From positions 1-59,277 of the forward strand of contig JACPQN010000015.1 of NCBI GenBank assembly GCA_016190485.1: DNA of 59,277 nt, in the 5' to 3' direction. This document shows, in pieces, positions 44,350 to 53,109 of this stretch (position 1 is its first letter; the number at the start of each line of letters is the position of its first letter). The position numbers and the translations under genes are program-made. This stretch comes from Chloroflexota bacterium (GTDB taxonomy: Bacteria > Chloroflexota > Dehalococcoidia > SHYD01). The notes below the pieces were generated by a model. That model saw nothing but the letters and a program-made list of their open reading frames with translations, was not told the origin of the DNA and did no database searches.

Positions 44350-45093
44350 GTGGAGCCGGAAGAGTACGAGACCATCTACCGCCTGGAGGCGTCCCACTGG
44401 TGGTACGTGGGCATGCGGGACATCTCCCTGGCGCTGCTGGAGGGTGTGCTCCCGCGGCGGGAGGGCCTCTCGATCCTGGATGCGGGCTGCGGCACCGGCG
44501 GCATGCTGCTGGCCCTGGCCCGCTACGGCCCAGTGGTGGGGCTGGACTTCTCGCCCCATGCCCTGGCCTTCTGCCGCCGGCGCCGCCTGAGCCGGGCCCT
44601 CCAGGGCTCCGTGGTAGAGCTGCCTTTTCGGGACGGGGCCTTTGACCTGGTGACCTGTTTTGACGTGCTCTACCACCTGGGCGTGGCCGATGACGCCGCG
44701 GTCCTGACGGAGTTCAGCCGGGTGCTGCGGCCCGGCGGCCACCTGCTGCTGCGGCTGCCGGCCTTCGAGCTGCTGCGCTCCGCCCACGATGCCATGGTGC
44801 ACACCCGCCACCGCTACACCCGGGGAGAAGTCCGGGCCAAGGTCGCGGCGGCCGGTTTCCAGGTCCGCCGTCTCACTTATGCCAACACGCTGCTCTTCCC
44901 CGTGGCCGCCGCGGCGCGGATCCTTCAGCGGCTCCTGGGCCGGGCAGAGGAACGCGTCTCTGACGTGCGAGCGGCGTCGCCCCTGGTAAACACGCTGCTG
45001 CGGGCGCCCCTGGCCCTGGAGGCCCGGCTGCTCCCCAAAGTCCCGCTGCCGCTGGGCCTCTCGGTGGTGTGCCTAGCGCAGAAACCAGGGTAA
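44350..45093 (+). CDS. SAM-dependent methyltransferase (class I)
   Basis: A 247-residue methyltransferase beginning with GTG at 44350 (MEPEEYETIYRLEASHWWYVGMRD is typical of the group). Motif I is ILDAGCGTGGMLLAL; then VGLDFSPHAL, LPFRDGAFDLVTCFDVLYHL and LRPGGHLLLRLPAFE. The C-terminal part is hydrophobic (TLLFPVAAAARILQRLL), a feature of methyltransferases working on lipid-linked substrates. It is the last gene of the glycan cluster. Confidence 0.87.
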   Translation: MEPEEYETIYRLEASHWWYVGMRDISLALLEGVLPRREGLSILDAGCGTGGMLLALARYGPVVGLDFSPHALAFCRRRRLSRALQGSVVELPFRDGAFDLVTCFDVLYHLGVADDAAVLTEFSRVLRPGGHLLLRLPAFELLRSAHDAMVHTRHRYTRGEVRAKVAAAGFQVRRLTYANTLLFPVAAAARILQRLLGRAEERVSDVRAASPLVNTLLRAPLALEARLLPKVPLPLGLSVVCLAQKPG

Positions 45094-45106
45094 CCGCATG
45101 GCGTGA

Positions 45107-45352
45107 TCAGGGCTCGATACCCAGCTTCCGCGCCAGGGCGGCATTCGATGGCTCCACCAGGACGGACCCGTCTTCGAACACCAGCGTCGGGATAATTCTG
45201 CGGCCGCCGTTTACCTCGAGCACGTATCGGGCAGCAGTCGGGTCCTCCTCAATGTCAATCTCAACGAATGGGAAGCCGTGCTGAGTGAGAAACCGCTTGG
45301 CGCGGCGACAGTCCGGACACCAACTCGCGCTGTACATGGTGATCGCTGCCAC
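45107..45352 (-). CDS. Glutaredoxin-family protein (mycoredoxin-like CPDC)
   Basis: An 81-residue glutaredoxin: ITMYSASWCPDCRRAKRFL (CxxC), GFPFVEIDIEED, cis-Pro in RIIPTLVFEDGSVLVEPS. The active site carries cysteine, unlike the UGA-containing one at 23254. The GTG at 45352 is chosen for GGAGGT 7 nt upstream; the frame is open further upstream without a signal. It is convergent with the methyltransferase. Confidence 0.85.
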   Translation of the reverse strand: MAAITMYSASWCPDCRRAKRFLTQHGFPFVEIDIEEDPTAARYVLEVNGGRRIIPTLVFEDGSVLVEPSNAALARKLGIEP

Positions 45353-45507
45353 GTGTTCTACCTCCTCATGCTGAGTGTTCACGATTCGTGATTCAGCATA
45401 TTCAAAGGATACCAGCGGCAATCCTGAGAGATTGTGGGCCAGCTTACATTCTTTCGCGAACTGGCGGAGTACCTTCAAGACAAGCTACCAGGGGGAGGTA
45501 CAGAGCA

Positions 45508-45987
45508 ATGTCCTACAGTCGAGTCATCGTAGCGGGACTCATCGCCAGCATGGTGATGGGCATGTGGGAGATGGTGGTAGAGCAACTGGTGGGAGGCAAC
45601 GGCTTCTGGTCTCCGGTGACCTATATCGCGGCGACCGTCTTGCGGGACTATCAGCAGGTCGGGACTCCCGTGCCCTTCGCCGCCCTCCCCGTGGCCTTGG
45701 GGTTGATGGCCCATATGATGAACTCCGTCATCCTGGCGGCGGCGTTCGCCCTCATAGCTGGTCGCGTGCATGGCTCTCTGCAAGGTTCGATCAGCCTTGG
45801 GGCGGGGTTCGGCGCGGCGGTGATGCTCCTGATGTGGTTCCTGGTGTTGCCCGTGGCCGACCCGGTGATGCTCCGCTTGAACCCGGTCAGCTTCCTGGTC
45901 GCCCATATGATGTGGGGCGCCGCCCTGGGGCTCCTGCTTGAATGGACGCCCGGCCTGCGCCACACGCTGCGGAGCGCTCCCGCTTAA
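45508..45987 (+). CDS. Hypothetical integral membrane protein
   Basis: A 159-residue protein with four or five hydrophobic helices (VIVAGLIASMVMGMWEMVVE; ALPVALGLMAHMMNSVILAAAFALIAG; SLGAGFGAAVMLLMWFLVLPVAD; SFLVAHMMWGAALGLLLEW). Met and His lie within the helices (MAHMMN, VAHMMW). No family was recognised; the repeated AHMM motif suggests an internal duplication and possibly metal contact. A GGGGGAGGT ribosome site lies 8 nt upstream. The stop codon TAA is part of the inverted end of a repeat. Confidence 0.65.
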   Translation: MSYSRVIVAGLIASMVMGMWEMVVEQLVGGNGFWSPVTYIAATVLRDYQQVGTPVPFAALPVALGLMAHMMNSVILAAAFALIAGRVHGSLQGSISLGAGFGAAVMLLMWFLVLPVADPVMLRLNPVSFLVAHMMWGAALGLLLEWTPGLRHTLRSAPA

Positions 45988-46095
45988 CAGGCTGCGGACA
46001 AAGTACTTCCCGCTCGTCCTGAGAGCCTGTCGAAGGACGAGCCGCTCATGGTTCGACAGGCTCACCATGAGCGGCTGTTCAACAGCCTGTTAAGC
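45982..46095. repeat. MITE-like palindromic repeat, family 2, copy 2
   Basis: 114 bp with perfect 13-bp inverted ends GCTTAACAGGCTG and CAGCCTGTTAAGC. Inner palindromes CTCGTCCTGAGAGCCTGTCG with CGACGAG-type partner, and GCTCATGGTT...CACCATGAGC. The left end supplies the TAA stop of the membrane protein gene. Confidence 0.85.
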
Positions 46096-46262
46096 GAGCA
46101 GGAGCGATCCGGGAGACGCTGAGGCGTGCTCAGCAACGTAAGATGCGCTCCTCCTGCCCCCGCCTTCGACGTGGCCGGCGCGACGATGGTACAGTGTAAT
46201 CGAGTCCAGGTAGCAGAGGGTCTCTGACCGTTGGAGAGTAACGCAGGGGAGGTACGGCGTCA

Positions 46263-47045
46263 ATGACAGCATCGCACCGGCAGCAAGAGGAGGAGCGCTA
46301 CCAGGCCTGGTGGGCCCAGGCTGCGCCTCTCTTCGAGAGCAACGACCGTAACCGCTTCTCCGGCTGGCCCATTCTGGAGGTGAGCGATGCGCCCTGGACA
46401 CCGCTGAAGAAGCCGTTACGCCAGGCCAGACTTGCGCTCCTCTGCTCCGGGGGCATCTACCTGCCACCCCAACCCCGTTTCGATGACATCGACCCTCAGG
46501 GGGACTACACCTGGCGAGCCATCCCCCTGGACGCAGACCCCTCGGCGCTGCGGCTGGCCCACACGCATTACGATCACGCGGCTGCCGCGGCCGACATCGG
46601 CGTTGTCTACCCCGTGGAGCGGCTGATGGAGCTGGCTGCAGAAGGTGTCTGCGGCCAGCTCTCGGACCCGGTCTACACCTGGCATGGCTACGTGACCCAC
46701 CTGGCGCACTTTCGGGACACGGCGGCCCAGGAGCTGGCCGCAAGGGTCGTCAGCGACGGCGCCGACGCGGCGCTCCTGGTGCCGGTCTGACCCATCTGCC
46801 ACCGGTCCGGCGGGCTGGTGCAGCGGGCCATCGAGAGCGCAGGCATTCCCACCGTCTCCCTCTCCATTTTTCGAGGCCACTCGGAGCAGCTCAAGCTGCC
46901 GCGGGTGCTGCTGACCCGCTTTGCGCGGGGCAGCACCGTCGGGCCACCGGGAGAGCCTCAGGCGCAGCGCCGGGTACTGCTCCAGGCCCTGCGCTTGCTG
47001 GAGACCGCCTCAGCGCCCACCCTCCAGGAGTTCGTAGGGGACTAG
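46263..47045 (+). CDS. GrdB-family selenoprotein (glycine/sarcosine/betaine reductase selenoprotein B family), UGA at 46788
   Basis: A 260-residue frame with an in-frame TGA as residue 176. The sequence before and after forms one protein of the 'selenoprotein B' family: ALLCSGGIYLP, HTHYDHAAAAADIGVVYPVERL, ADAALLVPV, then U176-P-I-C179-H, and LVQRAIESAGIPTVSLSI. UPxC or CPxC sits at this point in relatives, so UGA encodes selenocysteine, not stop. Full GrdB reductases are about 430 residues; this short form has no assigned reaction. A 9-bp SECIS-like hairpin follows 9 nt after the UGA and selB is 1.4 kb downstream. The start follows GGGGAGGT by 9 nt. Confidence 0.88.
46800..46820 (+). promoter_or_regulatory. 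Candidate bacterial SECIS hairpin for the GrdB-family gene
   Basis: CACCGGTCC pairs with GGGCTGGTG (9 bp, two G-U pairs) around a GGC loop. The loop lies 18 nt after the UGA and starts with G, in line with bacterial SECIS rules. Confidence 0.7.
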
Positions 47046-47086
47046 CCCGCACCGGCAGCATGCGGGATGTGGCAGGAGCATGGTTG

Positions 47087-48256
47087 ATGATGCTGCGGCT
47101 GGCCGTCCTCGCAATGGCCATCATGGCCTCTTCCGGGTGCGCAGCAGCCGCCGGAAACTCCGGCGTGACCGCCGGCTCCGGCGGGGGCCTGGCCCTGCCC
47201 TTTCCTGAGATCCCCAGCTTCGACAAGGGAAGCTGGCGCACCGACTTCTCCCGGCACAGCGTCCCCCTCTCGGAGATCTCCTCCGGGGGTCCCGGTAAGG
47301 ATGGCATTCCCGCCATCGATCAGCCGCGCTTCCTCAGCGCCAGTGCCCAGATACCCTGGCTGAAGGACCAGGAGCCTGTGGTGGCGCTGGTCCAGGGTGG
47401 GGAGGCCCGGGCCTATCCCATCCAGATCCTCATCTGGCACGAGATCGTCAACGACACCGTGGGGGGCGTGCCGGTCACCGTCACCTTCTGCCCCCTCTGC
47501 AACACCGCCATCGCCTTCGACCGCCGTGCCGGCGGCGCAGTGCTGGACTTTGGCACCACCGGCAACCTGCGGTATAGCGATCTGGTGATGTATGACCGCC
47601 AGACGGAGAGCTGGTGGCAGCAGGTGACGGGCGAGGCCATTGTGGGCGAGCTGACGGGCCAGCAGCTCAGGCCGCTGCCGGCGGCCATCACCTCTTGGCG
47701 GGACTTCCGCAACGCCTATCCCACGGGCAGGGTGCTGTCACAGGAGACGGGGCATGTCCGGAGCTACGGTCGCAACCCCTACACCGGGTACGACGACGTG
47801 AACGCCACGCCTTTCCTCTACCGCGGCCCCTCCGACGGCCGCTTGCCGCCCATGGCGCGAGTGGTGGCGGTGAGCCTGGGTGGCCAGCACGTGGCTTACC
47901 CCTTCCGAGTGCTGGAGGAGCGGCGCGTCATCAACCATCGGGTGGGCGGGACAGACCTTGTTGTGCTCTGGTCTCACGGCACCGCGTCGCCCTTGGACGC
48001 GCCGGATATCGCCAGCGGCCGGGACATCGGGGCCACCGGCGTGTTCCAGGCGACGCTGGAGGGCCGCCGTCTCACCTTCGCGCCGGGCCCTGAGGGCGCC
48101 TTCATTGACCAGGAGACCGGCACGAGCTGGAATCTCCTCGGCCAGGGAGTGAGGGGGCCACTGGCGGGCAAGGAGCTTGTGCCGGTGGTCCACGGTACCC
48201 ACTTCTGGTTCGCCTGGGCCATCTTCCGGCCTCAAACCCTAGTCTATCAACCTTAA
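47087..48256 (+). CDS. DUF3179 domain lipoprotein
   Basis: A 389-residue protein. Signal sequence and lipobox (LAMAIMASSGC) start at the ATG 47087, which follows AGGAG by 8 nt; ATG 47060 is open but lacks a ribosome site. The body is DUF3179: PAIDQPRF, WHEIVNDTVGGVPVTVTFCPLCNTAIAFDR, GTTGNLRYSDLVMYDRQT, SWWQQ. The CPLC pair may bind metal or form a disulfide. The family's function is not known. It sits between the GrdB-like selenoprotein and selB without tight coupling to either. Confidence 0.85.
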   Translation: MMLRLAVLAMAIMASSGCAAAAGNSGVTAGSGGGLALPFPEIPSFDKGSWRTDFSRHSVPLSEISSGGPGKDGIPAIDQPRFLSASAQIPWLKDQEPVVALVQGGEARAYPIQILIWHEIVNDTVGGVPVTVTFCPLCNTAIAFDRRAGGAVLDFGTTGNLRYSDLVMYDRQTESWWQQVTGEAIVGELTGQQLRPLPAAITSWRDFRNAYPTGRVLSQETGHVRSYGRNPYTGYDDVNATPFLYRGPSDGRLPPMARVVAVSLGGQHVAYPFRVLEERRVINHRVGGTDLVVLWSHGTASPLDAPDIASGRDIGATGVFQATLEGRRLTFAPGPEGAFIDQETGTSWNLLGQGVRGPLAGKELVPVVHGTHFWFAWAIFRPQTLVYQP

Positions 48257-48290
48257 CAGGCCGACAAACCCTGAGGCTCAACCGCACTGA

Positions 48291-48412
48291 AAGTGATTCT
48301 CCTGAAAAGCGCGCGGCGCTCCTGTCGTTGCGAGGAGCCGTAGGCGACGTGGCAATCCGGGCGGGGTAACCTCCTCCCCTGATTGCCACGGCCCTTCGGG
48401 CCTCGCAATGAC
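48291..48412. repeat. MITE-like palindromic repeat, family 3, copy 4
   Basis: About 122 bp: AGTGATTCTCCTGAAAAGCG (worn left end), GTCGTTGCGAGG, GTGGCAATCCGG, GATTGCCACGG, CCTCGCAATGAC. The right outer end is lost. It does not touch the upstream stop codon, which is 34 bp away. Confidence 0.7.
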
Positions 48413-48425
48413 TGGTTCGTTCGAT

Positions 48426-48456
48426 TTGGCGTGCCGCCCTGTCCCCGTGCTATACT
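48426..48456 (+). promoter_or_regulatory. Promoter of the selB operon
   Basis: Extended -10 TGC-TATACT (48448-48456) with a weak TTGGCG at 48426-48431 (19-bp spacing). The start codon follows at 48491. Confidence 0.5.
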
Positions 48457-48490
48457 GCCGCCAGAACAACTGTCTCATTTCCCAGCACAG

Positions 48491-50353
48491 ATGTACGTCA
48501 TCGGCACCGCCGGCCACGTAGACCACGGCAAGTCCACCCTGGTCCTCGCCCTGACGGGCATTGACCCCGACCGGCTCCGGGAGGAGAAGGAGCGGGGCAT
48601 GACCATCGACCTGGGCTTCGCCTGGCTGGCCCTCCCCAGCGGCCAGGAGGTGAGCATTGTGGACGTGCCCGGCCACGAGCGGTTCATCAAGAACATGCTG
48701 GCCGGCGTGGGCGGTATCGACCTGGCCCTCCTGGTGGTGGCCACTGACGAGGGGGTGATGCCCCAGACCCGGGAGCACCTGGCCATCCTGGACCTGCTGG
48801 AAGTCCGGCATGGCGCCGTGGCCATCACCAAGAGAGACCTAGTGGACCAGGAGTGGCTGGAGTTGGTGGCCGCCGAGGTGGAGGAGGTGCTGCAACCCAC
48901 CTGCCTGGCCGGAGCGCCCCTGGTGCCCGTGTCGGCCATGACGGGGGAGGGTCTGCCCCAGCTCCTCCAGACCCTGGATGACCTGCTGAAGACCACCCCA
49001 CCCAAGCGGGACACGGGCCGACCCCGTCTGCCGGTGGACCGAGTCTTCACCATCGCGGGGTTCGGCACCGTGGTCACGGGCACCCTGATCGATGGCTCGC
49101 TGAAAGTGGGACAGGAGGTGGAGGTGACGCCCGCCCGGCTGCGCTCCCGCATCCGGGGCCTGCAGACCCACAAGCACAAGGTGGAGCAGGCGCTGCCCGG
49201 CAACCGGGTCGCAGCCAACCTGGCGGGCCTCTCCACGGAGCAGGTGGCCCGGGGCGACGTAGTGACCACCCCCGGCTGGCTGCGGCCCACGGCCACGGTG
49301 GACGTGCGGCTGCGGCTGCTCCCCGATCTGCCCCGCCCCCTGGCCCATAACGCCAGCCTCACCTTCCACTCCCTGGCCAGCGAGGTGCCGGCCAAGGTGC
49401 GCCTGCTGGACGCCCCGGAGCTGCCACCGGGCCAGACGGGATGGGCCCAGCTCAGGCTGCAACGGCCCCTGGCCCTAGGCAAAGGCGACTTCTTCATCCT
49501 CCGCTCCTCGGTGGGCACCGTGGGAGGTGGCGCCATCGTCGATCCCTATCCCAGGCGGCATCGGCGCTTCCACGCCGAGACCCTCACCAGCCTGGCGACC
49601 CTGGAGCAGGGCGCGCCCGAAGCCATCCTGCTCCAGGGCTTGGAGAAGGCCGAGCCCATGGAGCTCTCCAGCCTCCTCAAGACCTCCTCCCTCTCCCAAG
49701 AGGAGGCCCGCAGGAACATCGCCATGCTCATCGATCACGGTCAGGTGGTTGCCTTGGGGACGAGGGCGCTGGACCCCGGCTCCCAGCTCCTGCGGGCAGT
49801 GACCTGGAGCCGGGTGGAGCAGACTGCCCAGCAGGCGCTGGCGGAGTACCACCGCCAGGCGCCCCTGCGCAGCGGCATGTCCAAGGAGGAGCTGCGCAGC
49901 CGGCTCCGTCTGCCCGCCAGGGCCAGCGCGGAGGCGGTGGAACTCCTCCTCCAGAAGGGCATCATCGAAGAGCTTGGTCCCGTGGTGCACCTGCCCGGCC
50001 ACCGGGTGGAGCTATCGCCACAGCAGGAGGCGCAGGCCAGAGCCGCCATCGCCGCGCTGGAGAAGGAGCCCTACTCGCCGCCGGCAGACCTTCCCGCGGA
50101 CGTGGAGGTGCTCAACGCGCTGGTGGAGCAACGGCGCGTCGTGCGGGTCGGGGAATCGGTGCTCTTCAGCGCCCCGGTGTACGACCGCATGGTGGAGCAG
50201 ATAGTGGCGCACCTGAAGGGCCGCGAGAGGATAACCGTGGCCGAGGTGCGGGACATGTTCAACACCAGCCGCAAATACGCGCTGGCCCTCATGGAGCACC
50301 TGGACCAGCAACACGTGACCCGCCGCGTTGGCGACGAGCGAGTGCTGCGCTAG
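48491..50353 (+). CDS. selB: Selenocysteine-specific translation elongation factor SelB
   Basis: A 620-residue SelB. The GTPase begins at GTAGHVDHGKST (G1), with DVPGHERFIKNM (G3) and ITKRDLVD (G4, TKRD). EF-Tu-like domains II and III follow (VFTIAGFGTVVTGTLIDG), then the C-terminal winged-helix repeats from about residue 360 to the end (LLQKGIIEELG, ERITVAEVRDMFNTSRKYALALMEHLDQ). SelB brings Sec-tRNA to UGA codons by binding SECIS RNA through these helices. Its presence supports reading the UGA codons at 23449 and 46788 as selenocysteine. The ribosome site is weak. SelA, SelD and tRNA-Sec are not in this window. Confidence 0.95.
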   Translation: MYVIGTAGHVDHGKSTLVLALTGIDPDRLREEKERGMTIDLGFAWLALPSGQEVSIVDVPGHERFIKNMLAGVGGIDLALLVVATDEGVMPQTREHLAILDLLEVRHGAVAITKRDLVDQEWLELVAAEVEEVLQPTCLAGAPLVPVSAMTGEGLPQLLQTLDDLLKTTPPKRDTGRPRLPVDRVFTIAGFGTVVTGTLIDGSLKVGQEVEVTPARLRSRIRGLQTHKHKVEQALPGNRVAANLAGLSTEQVARGDVVTTPGWLRPTATVDVRLRLLPDLPRPLAHNASLTFHSLASEVPAKVRLLDAPELPPGQTGWAQLRLQRPLALGKGDFFILRSSVGTVGGGAIVDPYPRRHRRFHAETLTSLATLEQGAPEAILLQGLEKAEPMELSSLLKTSSLSQEEARRNIAMLIDHGQVVALGTRALDPGSQLLRAVTWSRVEQTAQQALAEYHRQAPLRSGMSKEELRSRLRLPARASAEAVELLLQKGIIEELGPVVHLPGHRVELSPQQEAQARAAIAALEKEPYSPPADLPADVEVLNALVEQRRVVRVGESVLFSAPVYDRMVEQIVAHLKGRERITVAEVRDMFNTSRKYALALMEHLDQQHVTRRVGDERVLR

Positions 50354-50356
50354 GCC

Positions 50357-51202
50357 GTGCCCAAGTATTACGACGCCTGGGAGCCCGGTGTCTTCCCCGC
50401 GCAGCGCCCCTTGTGCCGGGCGCTGGAAGACACCGACTATGCCCTGGAGGAGCCGGACCTGAACCCCCTGACCCTGCGGCTGGCCGGGGCCCACCAGGCG
50501 GCCAACGCCCTGGACGACCGCATCCGAGAGGCGAGCCGCGGCCTGGCGCGCCTGTGGCAGGAGGCTCAGGCCCTGTGGAGCAGCGACGCCGCCGCGGTGG
50601 CGGTGACCGAGGAGGTCTATGTGTCGCCCGCAGGCGAGGCCCAGACGGTTGCCACGGCGGTCCTCCTGGGCCAGGACGGCCCGCCGCAGCGCCACCGGAC
50701 GCCGGAGGATGCGGCCCTGGTCTTCCCTGTGGCAGAGTGCCAGCAGCTCCTCTTTCATTTCTTCACCAGCTACTGCGCCGCCCTGGACCGCCTGGCGCGG
50801 GAGGTGGGACGGCTCTTCGCGCTGCGCCCAGAAGGGGCGACCTGGCGCCAGCTCACCGCGGTGCGCCGCGGCCCCAACCGCCTGCTGCGTCCGCTGCGGG
50901 AGCGGGAGCCCGCCCTCTTTGCCTGGCTCTCGGGCTTCCACAAGGCCGACGTGGACACGGCCTTCGCCTACCTTGATACCTTCCACCAGGTGGGCCACTT
51001 TCCGGCCAGGGCCACGGTGGAACGGGAGAGCCGGCGCTGGCGGCTCTGGATCGGCGCCGCCGCGGGCGACGGCCCGGTGGAGCTCTCCACCGACGCGGTA
51101 CAGCTCTGCCGGGTGCTCATGCGGGACGGCCTGACGGTGGTCAACACCACCTACCACATCCTCTACCGGCACTGGCAGCAGCACGGGCCGCCGCCCTGGT
51201 AG
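50357..51202 (+). CDS. Conserved hypothetical protein in the selB-nurA-herA block
   Basis: A 281-residue protein starting with GTG 3 bp after the selB stop. It is mostly helical with high Ala/Arg/Leu content; visible patterns include YYDAWEPGVFPAQRPLC, AECQQLLFHFFTSYCAALDRL and ELSTDAVQLCRVLMRDG. No TM, signal or catalytic motif was recognised. The position directly before nurA on the same strand suggests a DNA-repair or NurA/HerA accessory. No function is assigned. Confidence 0.6.
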   Translation: MPKYYDAWEPGVFPAQRPLCRALEDTDYALEEPDLNPLTLRLAGAHQAANALDDRIREASRGLARLWQEAQALWSSDAAAVAVTEEVYVSPAGEAQTVATAVLLGQDGPPQRHRTPEDAALVFPVAECQQLLFHFFTSYCAALDRLAREVGRLFALRPEGATWRQLTAVRRGPNRLLRPLREREPALFAWLSGFHKADVDTAFAYLDTFHQVGHFPARATVERESRRWRLWIGAAAGDGPVELSTDAVQLCRVLMRDGLTVVNTTYHILYRHWQQHGPPPW

Positions 51203-51215
51203 TGGAGCACCAGAC

Positions 51216-52427
51216 GTGGCGCTAGACCTGGCCCAGATCGCTGCGCAGCTCTCCCAGAGGCTGCCGGGCCTGCAACGCGCGGCAGCGCAGCGGGCCGCCC
51301 AGCGAGATCAGGCGCTGCGGGCGCTGCACGGCGACCCCCTGGCCTGGGAGGCATTGCGGGAGAGCCTGGAGCAGCGGCGAGCGGTGCTGAGCTTCACCCT
51401 GCCCGCACGGCTCCTGGAAGACCCCGCCAGCCATGCGCGGCCACCCGCCTTACCGCAGGAATTCGCGGTGCTGGCCACCGACGGCTCGCAGATTGAGCTG
51501 GACCGCCATGCGCCCTTGCCCTGCTACGTCCTCAACCTGGGCGAGGTGGCGCTGCGTTACGGACCTGGCGCCGGCGCGCGCCTCTCCAGCCGGGCAACTC
51601 TGCGCCTGGCCGGCCGACTCGAAAGCGTTGACCCAGCGGGCGGCGAGGAGGCCCAGGAGCAGCGGGAGCGGGTGCAACTGGAGCTGGAGCGGGCGGTTGC
51701 GGAGGTCCGGGCGCTGGCAAACCTGGTGCGGGAGGAGGCGTCGTCCTCCTTTACCCTGGCGCTCTTGGACGGGTCACTGATCCTCTGGACCGCCGCGGCC
51801 GGGCGGGACCAGCAGACGGCCGACGCCTACCTCGCCCAGTACCTGGGCCACCTGGCCGAGCTGGCGGAGCTGGCCCACAGCCGGCCTCTGGCCCTGGCCA
51901 GCTACATCTCTGCGCCCCGTAGCGCCGAGGTGGTCAACGCCCTGCGGGCCGCCTTCTGTGCCCCGAACGTGAGCTACTGCCAGGCCAACTGTCACGACCC
52001 GAAGGGCCGGCTATGTGAGGAGCACGTGGACCTCCTGGCCGACCGGGACCTCTTCGGCTGGCTGGAGGAAGGCAGCCGCTCCGCCTTGTTCGCCAGCGAA
52101 CCTCGCATCATGCAGCGCTACCTGCCGCCCGAGAACAGGGTGCACTTCTTTTATGTCAACGTCGGGGCGGAGGTCGCCCGGGTGGAGGTGCCCGCCTGGG
52201 TGGCCCAGGACCAGCGGCTCCTGGGGCTGACTCACGCGGCGGTGTACGACCAGTGCCGCCGCAACTTCGGCTACCCCGTGGCCCTCATGGAGGCCCACCA
52301 GCAGGCCGTGGTCTCCGAGGCGGACCGCCGCGCCTTCTGGCAACTGGTCTATCAGCAGCTTGCCCACGCCGGGCAGCCCGTGGACGGCTCTGCCAAGGGC
52401 CAGAGCAAGCGGTTGCCGTGGGCTTAG
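51216..52427 (+). CDS. nurA: NurA-domain 5'-3' nuclease
   Basis: A 403-residue protein with the NurA signatures: LATDGSQIELDRH (D89, D96, binding two metal ions) and LALLDGSLILW (residues about 182-192) plus FFYVNVGAEVARVEVP and THAAVYDQCRRNFGYPVALMEAH near the C terminus. NurA works with the HerA motor (coded two genes downstream) to resect DNA ends for recombination. A Glu/Arg-rich helix (residues about 140-175) sits between the motifs. GTG 51216 follows GGAG by 8 nt. Confidence 0.85.
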   Translation: MALDLAQIAAQLSQRLPGLQRAAAQRAAQRDQALRALHGDPLAWEALRESLEQRRAVLSFTLPARLLEDPASHARPPALPQEFAVLATDGSQIELDRHAPLPCYVLNLGEVALRYGPGAGARLSSRATLRLAGRLESVDPAGGEEAQEQRERVQLELERAVAEVRALANLVREEASSSFTLALLDGSLILWTAAAGRDQQTADAYLAQYLGHLAELAELAHSRPLALASYISAPRSAEVVNALRAAFCAPNVSYCQANCHDPKGRLCEEHVDLLADRDLFGWLEEGSRSALFASEPRIMQRYLPPENRVHFFYVNVGAEVARVEVPAWVAQDQRLLGLTHAAVYDQCRRNFGYPVALMEAHQQAVVSEADRRAFWQLVYQQLAHAGQPVDGSAKGQSKRLPWA

Positions 52428-52515
52428 TGAGGAGAGACCGCCAACAATATTCCATGACCAGGGGAACGTATGCCGCTCATGGTGAGCGGACTTATTCAGC
52501 GCTCTTGGTAAACTG

Positions 52516-53109
52516 ATGGAGCGAGCAGGCGAGATCATCGAGACCGCCACCGACCGCTTCGTGGCCCAGAGCTACGTGCTGAACCAGGCGCCACCCTTCG
52601 GCGCCCTGGTGCGGGTGAGCGCGGAGGCGGAGGGAGGAGCCACCGTGTACGGCGTGGTCGCCCAGATCGAAACCAGCGCCCTGGACGCCTCCCGCAGGCC
52701 CGTGGCCCGCGGGCAAGAGGCGGGCTCCCTGGCCCAGCTTTACCAGGAGCACCCCCAGCTCCGGGAGCTCTTTTGCACCACCTTTTCGGCCCTGGCAGTG
52801 GGATTCAGCCAGGACGGTGCCGTGCGCCACTACCTGCCGGCGCTGCCGCCCCCGGTGCACCAGTTCGTCTACCAGTGCGAGCCGGGAGAAGTGGCGGCCT
52901 TCACCCAGGAGCTCACCTTCCTGCCGCTGCTGCTTTCGGCAAGAGGCCTGGCAGAGGCCCAGGAGGTGACCGCGGCCTTCCTGCGGCAGGCGGCGCAGGC
53001 CCACGGCGAGGCGCGCGAGGCCTTCCTGGTGCGCGCCGGCAAACTGCTGGTGGGCCAGCTCCGGGGCGACCCGGCGCGGCTGGCTGGCATTCTTGCGAGG
53101 CTGCGATGA
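52516..53109 (+). CDS. HAS-barrel protein of the HerA/NurA locus
   Basis: A 197-residue protein whose N-terminal about 80 residues form a small beta barrel (IIETATDRFVAQSYVLNQAPPFG, LVRVSAEAEGGATVYGVVAQIET), the HAS-barrel domain (HerA-ATP synthase type) that precedes the ATPase in HerA proteins. The rest is helical (LREAFLVRAGKLL-type pattern near the end). Separate HAS-barrel genes next to herA occur in bacteria and may form a barrel cap or loading factor. Its stop overlaps the herA start (ATGA). The 88 bp before its start show no gene. Confidence 0.7.
   Translation: MERAGEIIETATDRFVAQSYVLNQAPPFGALVRVSAEAEGGATVYGVVAQIETSALDASRRPVARGQEAGSLAQLYQEHPQLRELFCTTFSALAVGFSQDGAVRHYLPALPPPVHQFVYQCEPGEVAAFTQELTFLPLLLSARGLAEAQEVTAAFLRQAAQAHGEAREAFLVRAGKLLVGQLRGDPARLAGILARLR

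Noticed and set aside
46818..47045. Separate small gene downstream of the GrdB-like gene
   Set aside because: It is in the same frame as the upstream part and forms the second half of one selenoprotein once UGA is read as Sec.
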